A DNA stretch of 64,000 nucleotides from Mesobacillus zeae (lineage in GTDB: Bacteria; Bacillota; Bacilli; Bacillales; Cytobacillaceae). The DNA is taken from the NCBI RefSeq assembly GCF_003570705.1, contig NZ_QWVT01000029.1:124001-188000 (forward strand), read 5' to 3'. Positions 26,189-35,504 of this stretch are shown in pieces; the first letter of the stretch is position 1; each line of letters opens with the position of its first letter. Below the pieces are notes generated by a model, which worked only from the letters and a program-made list of their open reading frames with translations, did no database searches and had not been told where the DNA came from. The translations under genes and the position numbers were made by a program.

Positions 26189-27508
26189 TTGGCAACGAAG
26201 CATGAACAAATCTTGCAGTATATAGATGAACTCCCTATCGGCGAAAAAATATCCGTTCGCCAGATCGCCAAGGCGATGAGTGTCAGTGAAGGAACAGCCT
26301 ACCGTGCTATCAAGGACGCTGAGGTCAAAGGGTATGTCAGCACCATTGAACGGGTCGGAACCATCCGGATCGAAAGAAAAAAGAAAGAGAATATTGAAAA
26401 GCTCACATATGCCGAGGTTGTTAATATCGTTGACGGCCAGGTTCTCGGAGGGCGTGCAGGACTTCATAAAACGCTGAACAAGTTTGTCATTGGTGCAATG
26501 AAACTTGAAGCGATGATGCGCTATACCGGTGCCGGAAATCTTCTGATTGTCGGGAACAGGGACAGGGCCCATGAACAAGCCCTGAAAGCTGGGGCGGCTG
26601 TCCTGGTAACCGGGGGGTTTGATGCTGAGGACCATGTGAAGAAGCTCGCGGATGAGTTGCAGCTTCCTGTGATATCCAGCAGTTATGACTCTTTTACCGT
26701 TGCCACAATGATCAATCGGGCCATTTATGACCAACTTATCAAGAAAGAAATCATTCTGGTCGAGGACATCCTAACGCCTGTAGAAGATACTGTCTATCTT
26801 AAAACGGATGATACTGTCGGCGACTGGTTCAGATATAAGGAAGAGACATTTCACAGTCGTTTTCCGGTCGTGGACAAAAACATGAAAGTGCAGGGCATGG
26901 TTACTTCAAAGGATATAATGGGGGACGATCCTGAAACTCCTATCGAGAAGATTATGACAAAGGGCCCGATGACGGTAGGCGGGAAAACGAGTGTCGCTTC
27001 TTCCGCCCATATGATGGTTTGGGAAGGAATAGAAGTGCTTCCCGTGGTGGATGACTCCAACCGCCTTCAAGGAATGATCAGCAGGCAGGATGTGCTGAAG
27101 GCACTTCAAATGATTCAGCGTCAGCCGCAGGTTGGGGAAACGATCGATGATACGGTGACAAGTCAAATGACTTTATCAAAGGGAAAGACAAAGGAAGAAG
27201 ATATATTCAGGTGTGCTGTTACTCCGCAGATGACGAACCATCTCGGCACGATTTCCTATGGGGTATTTACAACAATTGTAGCCGAATCTGCGAACAGGGT
27301 ATTGAGAGGATATAAGAAGGGTGATCTCGTAGTCGAGAATATCACGATTTATTTTATCAAGCCCGTCCAAATTGACAGTACGCTCGATATTTACCCAAAA
27401 ATTCTCGAAGTAGGCAGGAAATTCGGCAAGGTGGATGTAGAAGTTTATAATGACGGGACGCTCGTTGGAAAAGCGATGATGATGTGTCAGTTGATTGACC
27501 GACACTAA
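26189..27508 (+). CDS. ytoI: DRTGG/CBS/thioesterase-fold regulator-like protein YtoI
   Basis: 439 residues in four parts: an N-terminal winged-helix-like DNA-binding segment (VRQIAKAMSVSEGTAYRAI, about 20-38), a DRTGG domain (about 70-180, with VGNRDRAHEQAL and VTGGF), two CBS modules (about 190-315) that may bind adenine nucleotides, and a C-terminal hot-dog domain (about 330-439). The layout is that of B. subtilis YtoI, also 439 residues. Role unproven; the combination suggests a nucleotide-responsive regulator. Start TTG 26189 after AAAGGGTG; GTG 26180 overlaps the SD. Confidence 0.92.
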   Translation: MATKHEQILQYIDELPIGEKISVRQIAKAMSVSEGTAYRAIKDAEVKGYVSTIERVGTIRIERKKKENIEKLTYAEVVNIVDGQVLGGRAGLHKTLNKFVIGAMKLEAMMRYTGAGNLLIVGNRDRAHEQALKAGAAVLVTGGFDAEDHVKKLADELQLPVISSSYDSFTVATMINRAIYDQLIKKEIILVEDILTPVEDTVYLKTDDTVGDWFRYKEETFHSRFPVVDKNMKVQGMVTSKDIMGDDPETPIEKIMTKGPMTVGGKTSVASSAHMMVWEGIEVLPVVDDSNRLQGMISRQDVLKALQMIQRQPQVGETIDDTVTSQMTLSKGKTKEEDIFRCAVTPQMTNHLGTISYGVFTTIVAESANRVLRGYKKGDLVVENITIYFIKPVQIDSTLDIYPKILEVGRKFGKVDVEVYNDGTLVGKAMMMCQLIDRH

Positions 27509-27522
27509 GCGCTCCGGAAAAA

Positions 27523-27556
27523 CATAAAAGCCAGTCTGAGTCGACCGGCTTTTATG
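27523..27556. terminator. Bidirectional terminator between ytoI and ytpI
   Basis: CATAAAAGCC / GGCTTTTATG stem, with A and T runs inside both arms, between convergent genes. Confidence 0.75.
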
Positions 27557-27561
27557 CATCT

Positions 27562-27867
27562 CTATAGATTTCTGCTTTTTTCCGCTTCCTCAGCCGCAAT
27601 TGGAAGGATATGGCGATACGACTTATATCCCGCCCAAATATTCAGGCCGCCCAGCAAGACGAAAATAGCTGATATAATATAAGTAACGGTCGTTTGGTAC
27701 AGGAAGATCTGGTTCACTCCAAACAGGGAGACGAACAAACCCAATGCGATTCCCGATTTTGAGGTCAAGAATTGTCTCTCGGCAGGAAGAGTGCTCCGTA
27801 CGAACTTTATTTTATAGAATACATACATAGAAAATGAAATTACGATAAACAGAACGAGTATTGGCAT
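27562..27867 (-). CDS. ytpI: YtpI family membrane protein
   Basis: 101 residues with three hydrophobic segments, a basic N-terminal loop (FYKIKFVRSTLPAERQF) and the SGIALGLFVSLFGVNQIFL segment characteristic of YtpI. Function unknown. GGGGGA lies seven bases before ATG 27867; an in-frame ATG at 27882 has no SD. Divergent from nrnA, as in B. subtilis. Confidence 0.85.
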   Translation of the reverse strand: MPILVLFIVISFSMYVFYKIKFVRSTLPAERQFLTSKSGIALGLFVSLFGVNQIFLYQTTVTYIISAIFVLLGGLNIWAGYKSYRHILPIAAEEAEKSRNL

Positions 27868-27975
27868 TGATATTTCCCCCATCTGAAAAATCTTCTCTTA
27901 ATTTTAACGATTTTTCGGTTGAAAAGCCATCATTCTGTTTTATGGTGAAACCTATAAACATTAAAGGAGCCAGTT

Positions 27976-28926
27976 ATGAAAGAGCAAATTTATCAAGCGA
28001 TATTAAAATACGAGACAATTATTATCCATCGGCATGTTCGACCAGACCCTGACGCCTATGGTTCGCAGGGAGGGCTAGCCGAAATTTTAAAAGCCTCTTT
28101 TCCTGAAAAGAATATATATACTGTCGGACTTGAAGAAGAAACACTCAATTTTATGAGAAGGCTTGATTCCATCCCTGATGAAACCTATAAAGGGGCATTG
28201 GTGATTGTATGTGATACAGCGAATCAGGAGCGGATCTGTGACAGTCGCTACACGCTTGGAGAGAAATTGGTCAAAATTGACCACCATCCGAATGAAGATG
28301 CGTATGGCGACCTTCTCTGGGTTGACACGGATGCCAGTTCTGCAAGTGAAATGATCTATGAGTTTTACCTGGAGTTCCGCTACAGGGGCCTCGGATTTTC
28401 GGATGAGGCAGCAAGGCTTCTATTTGCAGGAATTGTGGGGGACACTGGCAGGTTTCTATTTCCAAGTACCACTGACAAAACATTCGCCTATGCAGGTGAA
28501 CTGATCCATTATAATTTCTCGAGAACCGAATTGTTTGACCGGATGTATGAGCTCTCCCCGAATGTCGTCAAGCTGAATGGCTATGTCCTTCAGAACTTCA
28601 CTGTCCATCAAAACGGAGCTGCTTCGGTCAAAATGACGTTGGAACTTCTGAGGGAATATGGCGTCAGGCCTTCCGAAGCATCGCTTCTTGTCAGTGAGCT
28701 TGGGAACGTTAAAGGAGTGAAAGCTTGGGTCTTTTTCATCGAGGAAGAAGATCAAATCCGTGTCAGGCTGCGCTCCAAGGGCCCTGTGATCAACGGATTG
28801 GCCAGGAAGTACGGAGGAGGCGGCCACCCGCTCGCTTCTGGAGCATCCATACATAGCTGGGCTGAATCAAAAGATGTCATTGGAAACCTCGTCGAATTGT
28901 GCGGCGCGCATGGGCATTCAAAATAA
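27976..28926 (+). CDS. nrnA: Bifunctional oligoribonuclease / pAp phosphatase NrnA
   Basis: 316-residue DHH-DHHA1 phosphoesterase that degrades very short RNAs (nanoRNAs) and dephosphorylates 3'-phosphoadenosine 5'-phosphate from sulfur assimilation. Metal motifs: VRPDPDAYGSQ (motif I), VICDTAN (motif II), IDHHPNEDAYGD (DHH) and VGDTGRF. The DHHA1 substrate loop GGGGHPLASGAS is at the C-terminus. AAAGGAG Shine-Dalgarno. Bacteria without Orn rely on this enzyme. Convergent with ytrI. Confidence 0.97.
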   Translation: MKEQIYQAILKYETIIIHRHVRPDPDAYGSQGGLAEILKASFPEKNIYTVGLEEETLNFMRRLDSIPDETYKGALVIVCDTANQERICDSRYTLGEKLVKIDHHPNEDAYGDLLWVDTDASSASEMIYEFYLEFRYRGLGFSDEAARLLFAGIVGDTGRFLFPSTTDKTFAYAGELIHYNFSRTELFDRMYELSPNVVKLNGYVLQNFTVHQNGAASVKMTLELLREYGVRPSEASLLVSELGNVKGVKAWVFFIEEEDQIRVRLRSKGPVINGLARKYGGGGHPLASGASIHSWAESKDVIGNLVELCGAHGHSK

Positions 28927-28941
28927 CCTTATAAATGAATT

Positions 28942-28972
28942 ACCGCCCTCATATGGGGGCGGCTTTTATTCA
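28942..28972. terminator. Terminator between nrnA and ytrI
   Basis: CCGCCC / GGGCGG stem and a TTTTATT tail; it overlaps the ytrI stop codon. Confidence 0.7.
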
Positions 28973-29469
28973 TCAAGGTGCACTTCAAGTATGATGGTGA
29001 CCGTGGTAAAAAACAGCATCGATTTTGTTTCAAGCCTGTATCGCTTTCCGTTCAGCTTAATGACTTTATTCCCGATCATTTTATGGATCATGTCCCTGCT
29101 TTTATAGACAAAATCCAAGTCTTTGGCAATAAACACGTTTAAATCGTCCTTCACTTCTTCCTCTGACTCGAAAACACCGAGTGTATCAAGTTCGTATTTT
29201 TCAGCGTTGGAAATTTCCACTTTAATATCCTGGACTTTCAACAGTTCGATATTTTTGTCGTTCAGTTTCCGGTCATCTTCTTGATAAATTTTCAATCCAC
29301 TTTCAAGCTTTTCAATCACTTCAGCTTGTTCTGCAATCTTCATGGATTTCTCCTCCATCCACACCCCATGTACATAAAGGAAAATAAGCCAGCTTATGGC
29401 TCCTCCAAGCGCCATGCCTGAAAAGAACCGCTTCCATGCGGGATTCCGGTAATAGGGAGGAATCCTCAT
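28966..29469 (-). CDS. ytrI: Sporulation membrane protein YtrI
   Basis: 167 residues: short basic N-terminus, one membrane segment (residues about 17-34), a coiled-coil-like helix (about 38-65) and a C-terminal globular domain with FVYKSRDMIHKMIGNKVI. YtrI with YtrH is expressed under sigma-E in B. subtilis and is needed for efficient sporulation. The start lies directly after the ytrH stop, so the two form an operon. GGAG nine bases upstream lies within the end of ytrH. Confidence 0.88.
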   Translation of the reverse strand: MRIPPYYRNPAWKRFFSGMALGGAISWLIFLYVHGVWMEEKSMKIAEQAEVIEKLESGLKIYQEDDRKLNDKNIELLKVQDIKVEISNAEKYELDTLGVFESEEEVKDDLNVFIAKDLDFVYKSRDMIHKMIGNKVIKLNGKRYRLETKSMLFFTTVTIILEVHLDE

Positions 29470-29799
29470 CTATATGTGCTCCAGCGTCAGCCATTTAATA
29501 ATAAGGGCCCCTGTCTGCGCTCCGCCCATCGCTGCTATGATCAGCAGGAATTGCTTGAAAATATCCTTTGTTTCTCCTTCAAGAAAGCCGCGTTCAAAAC
29601 TATAGACAGTATCAAATGTTCCCCCGATCGCTGCGATGATTGCCCAGATGCGGATGGAATCTGAAAATCGCGAAATCTCCGTCATAAGCGGCTGACCGGT
29701 GAGGAATGAAGCAATGCCCCCGATAAGCGAGCCGCCAAGCAAGACACCGAGTGCGATAAAATAACTTTCGAGCAAATGTGCGAAAAACGGCTGATTCAT
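29470..29799 (-). CDS. ytrH: Sporulation membrane protein YtrH
   Basis: 109 residues with three or four hydrophobic segments and glycine-rich turns (GVLLGGSLIGGIASFLTG). Upstream partner of ytrI; in B. subtilis both are needed at a middle stage of sporulation. AAGGGGAT Shine-Dalgarno. Divergent from dnaE with about 160 bases between the starts. Confidence 0.9.
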   Translation of the reverse strand: MNQPFFAHLLESYFIALGVLLGGSLIGGIASFLTGQPLMTEISRFSDSIRIWAIIAAIGGTFDTVYSFERGFLEGETKDIFKQFLLIIAAMGGAQTGALIIKWLTLEHI

Positions 29800-29962
29800 A
29801 TGATTATCCCCTTACCCACATATTTGTCCCGGATAATTCATTCTATGGACAAAGTAAAAAAATTATGTTAAAACTTTCCCGTTCGAAAATGAGAACATAT
29901 TTTCTTTTTTGCCTATATAGCAATATAATGAAACAAGAGAATACTAAAAGGGTGTGAGCAAA

Positions 29963-32900
29963 GTGTCTTTTATCCATCTCCATGTATATAGCGCATACAG
30001 CCTGCTGGCAAGCACGGCTTCCGTTGAGCAGCTTGTCGCCAATGCAGGGGCAAAAGGATACTCTGCACTTGCACTGACGGACATGAACAACATGTACGGA
30101 GCTATTAAGTTTTATAAGGAATGTTCCAAGCGGTCCATTAAACCGATACTCGGGGTGACGGTAGATGTCGCTGGAAGGGATGAAAGCGGCAAATCTTATC
30201 CAATTGTACTCCTTGCTAGCAACAATACAGGTTTCGGGAATCTGATTAAGATAACGAGCGCAGTCCAGACAAAGTCGCCCGAAGGAATTCCTGTGAAATG
30301 GCTGAGGCACTATGCTTCCGGACTATTTGCGCTGTCACCAGGCCATGCAGGGGAAATTGAACATTGGGCCGAACAGGGAGAAGACGACAGGGCAAAAGAA
30401 GCAGCACTTTTTTATGAAGGTATTTTTGGTAAGGGGCGCTTTTTCATTTCCTTGCATGACCAAGGGCTGGAAGGTCAGAGGGATGTTATGGAAAGGCTGG
30501 CTGTTCTTGCTCGCGAGGCAGGAGTCAAAACAGCTGCTGCCAATACAGTCCATTATCTTCAAAAGGAGGATGCTTTTGCTCAGGAGTGCCTTCTGGCAAT
30601 CAAAAATGGGACGAAGCTTCAAGATGATGACAGGGAGAAACTTGGCAGCAGCGAATTTTACTTGAAAACATCTGCGGAAATGGCTGAGTTATTTTCTGAC
30701 TATCCCGACGCCTTGGAAAACACCTTGAAGATTGCGGATGAATGTAATGTCATGATAGATCTTGGATCAAGGCATCTGCCGAGTTTTCCAGTTAGAAAGG
30801 GGGAAACGGCAGAAGAGATTCTTGACCGGCTGTGCAGGGCAGGACTGACAGAGCGATATGGCCATCCTGAAGAAGAGCATAAGGAGAGGCTTGAGTACGA
30901 ACTTTCCGTTATCAAAAAAATGAATTTCAGCGACTACTTCCTGATTGTCTGGGATTTCATGAAATTTGCCAGAGATAACGGCATCCTTACAGGGCCAGGT
31001 CGTGGTTCGGCAGCGGGTTCGATTGTAGCATATTCCCTTTATATAACAGACGTCGATCCCATTAGGCATAAGCTCCTTTTTGAACGTTTTCTGAATCCTG
31101 AAAGAATTACGATGCCGGATATCGATATTGACTTTCCCGACCACCGGCGAGACGAAGTCATTGATTATGTAGCGGGAAGATACGGCAGGATGCATGTAGC
31201 CCAGATTGCCACATTCGGGACACTTGCGGCAAAAGCAGCTGCCAGGGATGTTGGCAGGGTTTTTGGCCTGAACAGCAATGAACTTGACAGGCTTTCAAGA
31301 CAAATCCCGTCAAAGCCCGGAATCACACTGAAAAGTGCCTACAAAGAATCGGAAGGGCTCAGGACATTTGTTAAGGAATCTGAAACAAATCAAAAGCTTT
31401 TTGAAACAGCCCTGAAAATTGAAGGGCTGCCGCGGCATACGTCGACGCACGCGGCTGGTGTGGTCATTAGCGAAAAACCGCTTCCAGATGTCATTCCCAT
31501 TCAGAAAGGTCATGGAGATGTCCTTCTTACCCAGTATTCAATGGAGGATGTAGAAGAAGCAGGATTGCTTAAAATGGACTTCCTAGGTTTGCGGAATCTT
31601 TCCCTCATTGAAACGATCCTAAGTTCCATTGCAAGAAAAACGGGACGCAAAATTGATATCAGGACAATACCGCTCAAGGACGAAGAAACATATAAGCTGT
31701 TAAGCCGGGGAGAGACCACAGGGATTTTTCAGCTCGAATCAGATGGAATGAGGAAAGTGCTGACAAGGCTGCTTCCGTCGGCTTTTGAAGATATTGTTGC
31801 CGTGAACGCCCTCTACCGCCCTGGCCCTATGGAAAATATTCCGCTGTTCATTGACAGAAAGCATGGAAGAAAACCAATAGAATATCCCCATGCTGACCTG
31901 AAGGATATCCTTGAAGACACGTATGGTGTCATCGTCTATCAGGAGCAGATTATGCAGATTGCCTCGAGGATGGCAGGCTTTTCACTTGGAGAAGCTGACC
32001 TGCTTCGCCGGGCGGTTAGCAAGAAGAAGAAAGACGTGCTTGACAGGGAAAGGGCGCACTTTTTACGGGGAGCCGCCGGAAAAGGATACGATGCCAAAGT
32101 TGCAGGAACGGTTTATGATTATATTGTTCGGTTTGCCAACTATGGGTTCAACCGCAGCCATGCAGTTGCCTACAGTTTCATTTCCTACCAGCTGGCCTAC
32201 CTGAAGACGCACTATCCCGTCCACTTCATGGCTGCACTCATGTCTTCTTCTGCCGGCAATGAAGCAAGGGTTTCCCAATATGCTAGAGAACTGAAGCATA
32301 TGGGCTATTCGTTGCTCCCGCCGTCGATAAACAAGAGCGGATACAGCTTTTTGCAGGAGGAAAGAGGAATCAGGTACAGCCTCGCAGCAATCAAAGGTGT
32401 GAGCGGAGCCAGCCTGAAAGAAATTTTCAGAGTTAGGAAACAAAAGCCTTTTACTGACCTTTTCGATTTTTGTATTCGTGTCCCTCAAAAGGCTATTAAC
32501 CGAAAAACGATGGAAGCTCTCGTAAACTCAGGTGCATTCGATGAATTTGGCCATGACAGGGCAGTCCTGCTGGCTACTCTAGACGTTGCAGCGGAGCATG
32601 CCCAGCTGGTCGCGCCAGAAGGAGACGAACAGGCGGACCTGTTTAACGGCAATGAGTTCAAGATCGTTCCTAAATACGTCCAGGTCGACCCACTCCGGGT
32701 TGAAGACAGGCTTGCTTTAGAGAAAGAGGCTCTGGGCATTTATCTGTCGACACACCCCGTTTCGATGTTTGAAAAAGAACTTGCTGCGGCAGGCGCCGTC
32801 CCTGCTTCGGGAGGAAGTGCCGGAAGAAAAGCCAGGGTTGGAGCCTATATGATCGGTTTGAAAAAAATCCGTACAAAAAAGGGAGAATCGATGGCGTTTT

Positions 32901-33325
32901 TGACCTTAAGCGACGCGGGCGGAGAAACGGAAGCTGTCGTTTTTCCGGATGTTTACAGGCGATTCAGTCAGTTACTTATTCAGGGACAGGTCGTTCTCCT
33001 TGAAGGGAAGTTTGAGGAGAGGGGAGGAAACAGCCAGTTTATTATTCAAAGTGTCCTTGACATTGAAAAGGAAGCCAGCCAGGCCGCATCCAAGGAACAT
33101 AAGCTGTATTTGAAGGTGGAAAAGGAACTGTCTAGTCCTGAAAAGCTGAATAATTTGAAGCTCATCCTGAAAAAGTATAAAGGCTGTATACCGGTGATCC
33201 TCCATTATGCATCAATAGATAAAACGGTTCTTCTAAGTGAAGAATATCAGGTGGATGGAAGCGCCGGCTGCCTCGAAGAACTCGGAAGTTATCTCGGGAG
33301 TAAACACGTTGTCCTGAAAAAATAG
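29963..33325 (+). CDS. dnaE: DNA polymerase III alpha subunit DnaE
   Basis: 1120-residue C-family replicative polymerase, which in Firmicutes extends lagging-strand primers before handing over to PolC. Order: PHP domain (residues 1 to about 270, HLHVYSAYSLL at the start), palm with GPGRGSAAGS (about 350) and the catalytic PDIDIDFPD (about 387-395), fingers with TRLLPSAFEDIVAVNALYRPGP-like region, helix-hairpin-helix, then an OB-fold (about 960-1040). No separate exonuclease domain. GTG 29963 gives the family start MSFIHLHV; GTG 29954 overlaps the SD. Monocistronic by spacing. Confidence 0.96.
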   Translation: MSFIHLHVYSAYSLLASTASVEQLVANAGAKGYSALALTDMNNMYGAIKFYKECSKRSIKPILGVTVDVAGRDESGKSYPIVLLASNNTGFGNLIKITSAVQTKSPEGIPVKWLRHYASGLFALSPGHAGEIEHWAEQGEDDRAKEAALFYEGIFGKGRFFISLHDQGLEGQRDVMERLAVLAREAGVKTAAANTVHYLQKEDAFAQECLLAIKNGTKLQDDDREKLGSSEFYLKTSAEMAELFSDYPDALENTLKIADECNVMIDLGSRHLPSFPVRKGETAEEILDRLCRAGLTERYGHPEEEHKERLEYELSVIKKMNFSDYFLIVWDFMKFARDNGILTGPGRGSAAGSIVAYSLYITDVDPIRHKLLFERFLNPERITMPDIDIDFPDHRRDEVIDYVAGRYGRMHVAQIATFGTLAAKAAARDVGRVFGLNSNELDRLSRQIPSKPGITLKSAYKESEGLRTFVKESETNQKLFETALKIEGLPRHTSTHAAGVVISEKPLPDVIPIQKGHGDVLLTQYSMEDVEEAGLLKMDFLGLRNLSLIETILSSIARKTGRKIDIRTIPLKDEETYKLLSRGETTGIFQLESDGMRKVLTRLLPSAFEDIVAVNALYRPGPMENIPLFIDRKHGRKPIEYPHADLKDILEDTYGVIVYQEQIMQIASRMAGFSLGEADLLRRAVSKKKKDVLDRERAHFLRGAAGKGYDAKVAGTVYDYIVRFANYGFNRSHAVAYSFISYQLAYLKTHYPVHFMAALMSSSAGNEARVSQYARELKHMGYSLLPPSINKSGYSFLQEERGIRYSLAAIKGVSGASLKEIFRVRKQKPFTDLFDFCIRVPQKAINRKTMEALVNSGAFDEFGHDRAVLLATLDVAAEHAQLVAPEGDEQADLFNGNEFKIVPKYVQVDPLRVEDRLALEKEALGIYLSTHPVSMFEKELAAAGAVPASGGSAGRKARVGAYMIGLKKIRTKKGESMAFLTLSDAGGETEAVVFPDVYRRFSQLLIQGQVVLLEGKFEERGGNSQFIIQSVLDIEKEASQAASKEHKLYLKVEKELSSPEKLNNLKLILKKYKGCIPVILHYASIDKTVLLSEEYQVDGSAGCLEELGSYLGSKHVVLKK

Positions 33326-33328
33326 ACC

Positions 33329-33356
33329 TTTACAACCTTAATAGATATGTTATATT
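33329..33356 (+). promoter_or_regulatory. Candidate promoter of the malic enzyme gene
   Basis: TTTACA (33329-33334), 16-base spacer, TATATT (33351-33356). The predicted start of transcription falls just before the palindrome at 33369. Confidence 0.45.
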
Positions 33357-33368
33357 GATAAAAAGACT

Positions 33369-33381
33369 GTGGTCAGACCAC
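33369..33381. promoter_or_regulatory. FadR-type operator palindrome before malic enzyme
   Basis: GTGGTCAGACCAC is a perfect 13-bp palindrome around a single A. It fits the TGGTNNNACCA pattern bound by FadR-subfamily GntR regulators, and such a regulator is encoded downstream (34686-35309). Its place just after the predicted +1 suits repression. Confidence 0.6.
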
Positions 33382-33441
33382 CAGGGAGATGCCAAAATCT
33401 AATAAGGCATTCCTTTTTATGGACTAAGGAGTGAAATAATC

Positions 33442-34680
33442 GTGACATTACGCGAAGAAGCATTACATATGCACAGGCTGCATAAAGGAAAACTTGAATC
33501 GAAATCAAAGGTATCCGTCCGGAATGCCAAAGATTTGAGTCTTGCCTATTCACCAGGCGTTGCAGAACCGTGCAAAGAGATTTATGACAAGCCGGAAACT
33601 GTATATGAATATACGATGAAGGGAAATATGGTTGCTATCGTTTCAGATGGAACGGCCGTTCTCGGACTCGGAAATATCGGTCCGGAAGCTGCCCTTCCGG
33701 TTATGGAAGGCAAAGCGGTCTTGTTCAAGAGCTTCGCAGGAGTGGATGCATTCCCGATTTGCCTTGGGACAACCGACATTGATAAAATTGTAGAAACAGT
33801 GAAGCTGCTTGAGCCGACATTCGGGGGAGTTAATCTCGAGGATATCGCTGCACCGAACTGTTTTGCCATTGAAGAAAGGCTAAAAAAGGAAACAAATATC
33901 CCTGTCTTTCATGATGATCAGCACGGAACCGCAATCGTGACAACGGCAGGGCTTGTCAATGCATTGAAACTGACCGGAAAGAAAATGAATGAAATAAAAG
34001 TGGTTGCTAACGGGGCAGGAGCTGCCGGCATAGCCATCATTAAGCTGCTCTACACTTATGGTGTTAGGGACATTATCATGTGCGATACGAAAGGCGCTAT
34101 TTATGAGGGCCGCCCGCACGGTATGAACAATATTAAGAATGAGGTAGCGAAGTTTACAAATAGGGACAGCGTGCAAGGAAGCCTTGGCGATGCCATCAAG
34201 GGAGCAGACGTCTTCATCGGTGTTTCAGCAGCCGGGGCACTTACTGCTGAAATGGTTAAAACTATGAACCAGGATCCTATAATCTTTGCAATGGCCAATC
34301 CTGATCCTGAAATCATGCCTTCAGAAGCAAAGGCTGCAGGGGCGAAAGTCATCGGCACTGGTCGTTCGGATTTCCCGAACCAGGTCAATAACGTGCTTGC
34401 TTTCCCTGGGATTTTCCGAGGAGCGCTTGATGTAAGGGCGACTCATATCAATGAAAAGATGAAGGTGGCTGCAGTGGAAGCCATAGCCGGCCTTATTAGC
34501 GCTGACGAATTATCATCCGACTATGTCATTCCCGGGCCGTTTGATCCGCGCGTAGCTCCAGAAGTGGCGGCAGCAGTAGCCAAAGCAGCGATGGAAACAG
34601 GCGTAGCGAGAATCAAAGTAGATCCGGAAGAGATCAAAGAGCGGACGAGAAAGCTCGCTATCATTGATAAAAGTGAGTGA
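33442..34680 (+). CDS. ytsJ: Malic enzyme (NADP-dependent, YtsJ type)
   Basis: 412 residues, oxidative decarboxylation of malate to pyruvate. Start region REEALHMHRLHKGKLESKSK is typical of YtsJ, the main NADP-dependent malic enzyme of B. subtilis (410 residues). Active-site segments: LAYSPGVAEPCKEI (catalytic Tyr), VFHDDQHGTAIVT (metal ligands), Rossmann NGAGAAGIAI and FAMANPDPEI. GTG start after AAGGAGTG. The regulator gene starts at its stop codon, so both are probably co-transcribed. It would supply NADPH and pyruvate for lipid synthesis, fitting the adjacent accDA. Confidence 0.95.
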   Translation: MTLREEALHMHRLHKGKLESKSKVSVRNAKDLSLAYSPGVAEPCKEIYDKPETVYEYTMKGNMVAIVSDGTAVLGLGNIGPEAALPVMEGKAVLFKSFAGVDAFPICLGTTDIDKIVETVKLLEPTFGGVNLEDIAAPNCFAIEERLKKETNIPVFHDDQHGTAIVTTAGLVNALKLTGKKMNEIKVVANGAGAAGIAIIKLLYTYGVRDIIMCDTKGAIYEGRPHGMNNIKNEVAKFTNRDSVQGSLGDAIKGADVFIGVSAAGALTAEMVKTMNQDPIIFAMANPDPEIMPSEAKAAGAKVIGTGRSDFPNQVNNVLAFPGIFRGALDVRATHINEKMKVAAVEAIAGLISADELSSDYVIPGPFDPRVAPEVAAAVAKAAMETGVARIKVDPEEIKERTRKLAIIDKSE

Positions 34681-34685
34681 TTCGG

Positions 34686-35309
34686 ATGAACCAGCCTGAA
34701 TCAAACACGAAGGTATATATTGAGATTGTCAGACAGCTGAGGGTCATGATTGAAAAAGACGGCCTGAAAGCCGGGGACAAAATTCCTTCTGAACGGGAAC
34801 TCTCAGAGCGCCTCAATGCGGGGCGCTCCTCCGTCAGGGAGGCTTTAAGAGCGCTTGAACTTCTCGGCCTGATTGAGACAAGGCGGGGAGAGGGAACCTT
34901 TATGAGGGACTTTCGGGGCAACCAGCTTGTGCAGCTTTTGAGCACTTTTATCCTTCAGGATGAAAAGGCGAAAAAAGATGTTGTGGAAACAAAAAAACTG
35001 ATTGAAATGGACTGTCTTCAGCTAGCTTCATTAAAAAGAGGCCACGAATCATATGGCCTGAAAGAATGGGTGCTGAAGCAGGAAGACCTAAAGGATGACT
35101 GTTTTTTTCAAAAGGTAGCAGAGCTTGCGAATAACCATCTCCTGTTCAGGATATGGCAAATTCTTAAAGACTACTACCATTCCCTTCAAATGGAAATTTC
35201 CGAGCCTTCGGGTGAATTATACGTCAAGCTTGCAGAAGCGCTCGAAAGCGGAGATCAAGAGACAATCCTAGCTGCGTACAGAAAGTTGCGGAATTTGTCG
35301 GTGGATTAA
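34686..35309 (+). CDS. FadR-family (GntR) transcriptional regulator
   Basis: 207 residues. N-terminal winged helix with the GntR signature: GDKIPSERELSERLNAGRSS then VREALRALELLGLIETRRGEGTF (about residues 34-76). The C-terminal domain is helical, FCD-like but short (about 110-207). FadR-subfamily regulators respond to carboxylate or acyl ligands. Its neighbours (malic enzyme upstream, accDA downstream) and the two palindromes at 33369 and 35429 suggest local control of this cluster. Start: ATG 34686 chosen over GTG 34677, which overlaps the malic enzyme stop; neither has a strong SD. Confidence 0.88.
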   Translation: MNQPESNTKVYIEIVRQLRVMIEKDGLKAGDKIPSERELSERLNAGRSSVREALRALELLGLIETRRGEGTFMRDFRGNQLVQLLSTFILQDEKAKKDVVETKKLIEMDCLQLASLKRGHESYGLKEWVLKQEDLKDDCFFQKVAELANNHLLFRIWQILKDYYHSLQMEISEPSGELYVKLAEALESGDQETILAAYRKLRNLSVD

Positions 35310-35428
35310 CGACATTTTACTACAGACATCTATTTTGTCTTGTTTTATAGTATAGGACATGCTTCTAAAAAAAGATAAAGGGATCCTTTATTTTTATTTT
35401 GGCGGCTTGGCCGATTTTTTTCTTATCA

Positions 35429-35441
35429 GTGGTCTGGCCAC
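35429..35441. promoter_or_regulatory. Imperfect copy of the FadR-type palindrome before accD
   Basis: GTGGTCTGGCCAC differs from the malic enzyme site at only two positions and keeps the outer GTGGTC and CCAC arms. It lies 64 bases before the accD start. Confidence 0.45.
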
Positions 35442-35504
35442 GCTGGAATAGGATTGGATACTAGGCTTTCGAAATTAACAGCGATTATTGAGGGAGGTTT
35501 CACC

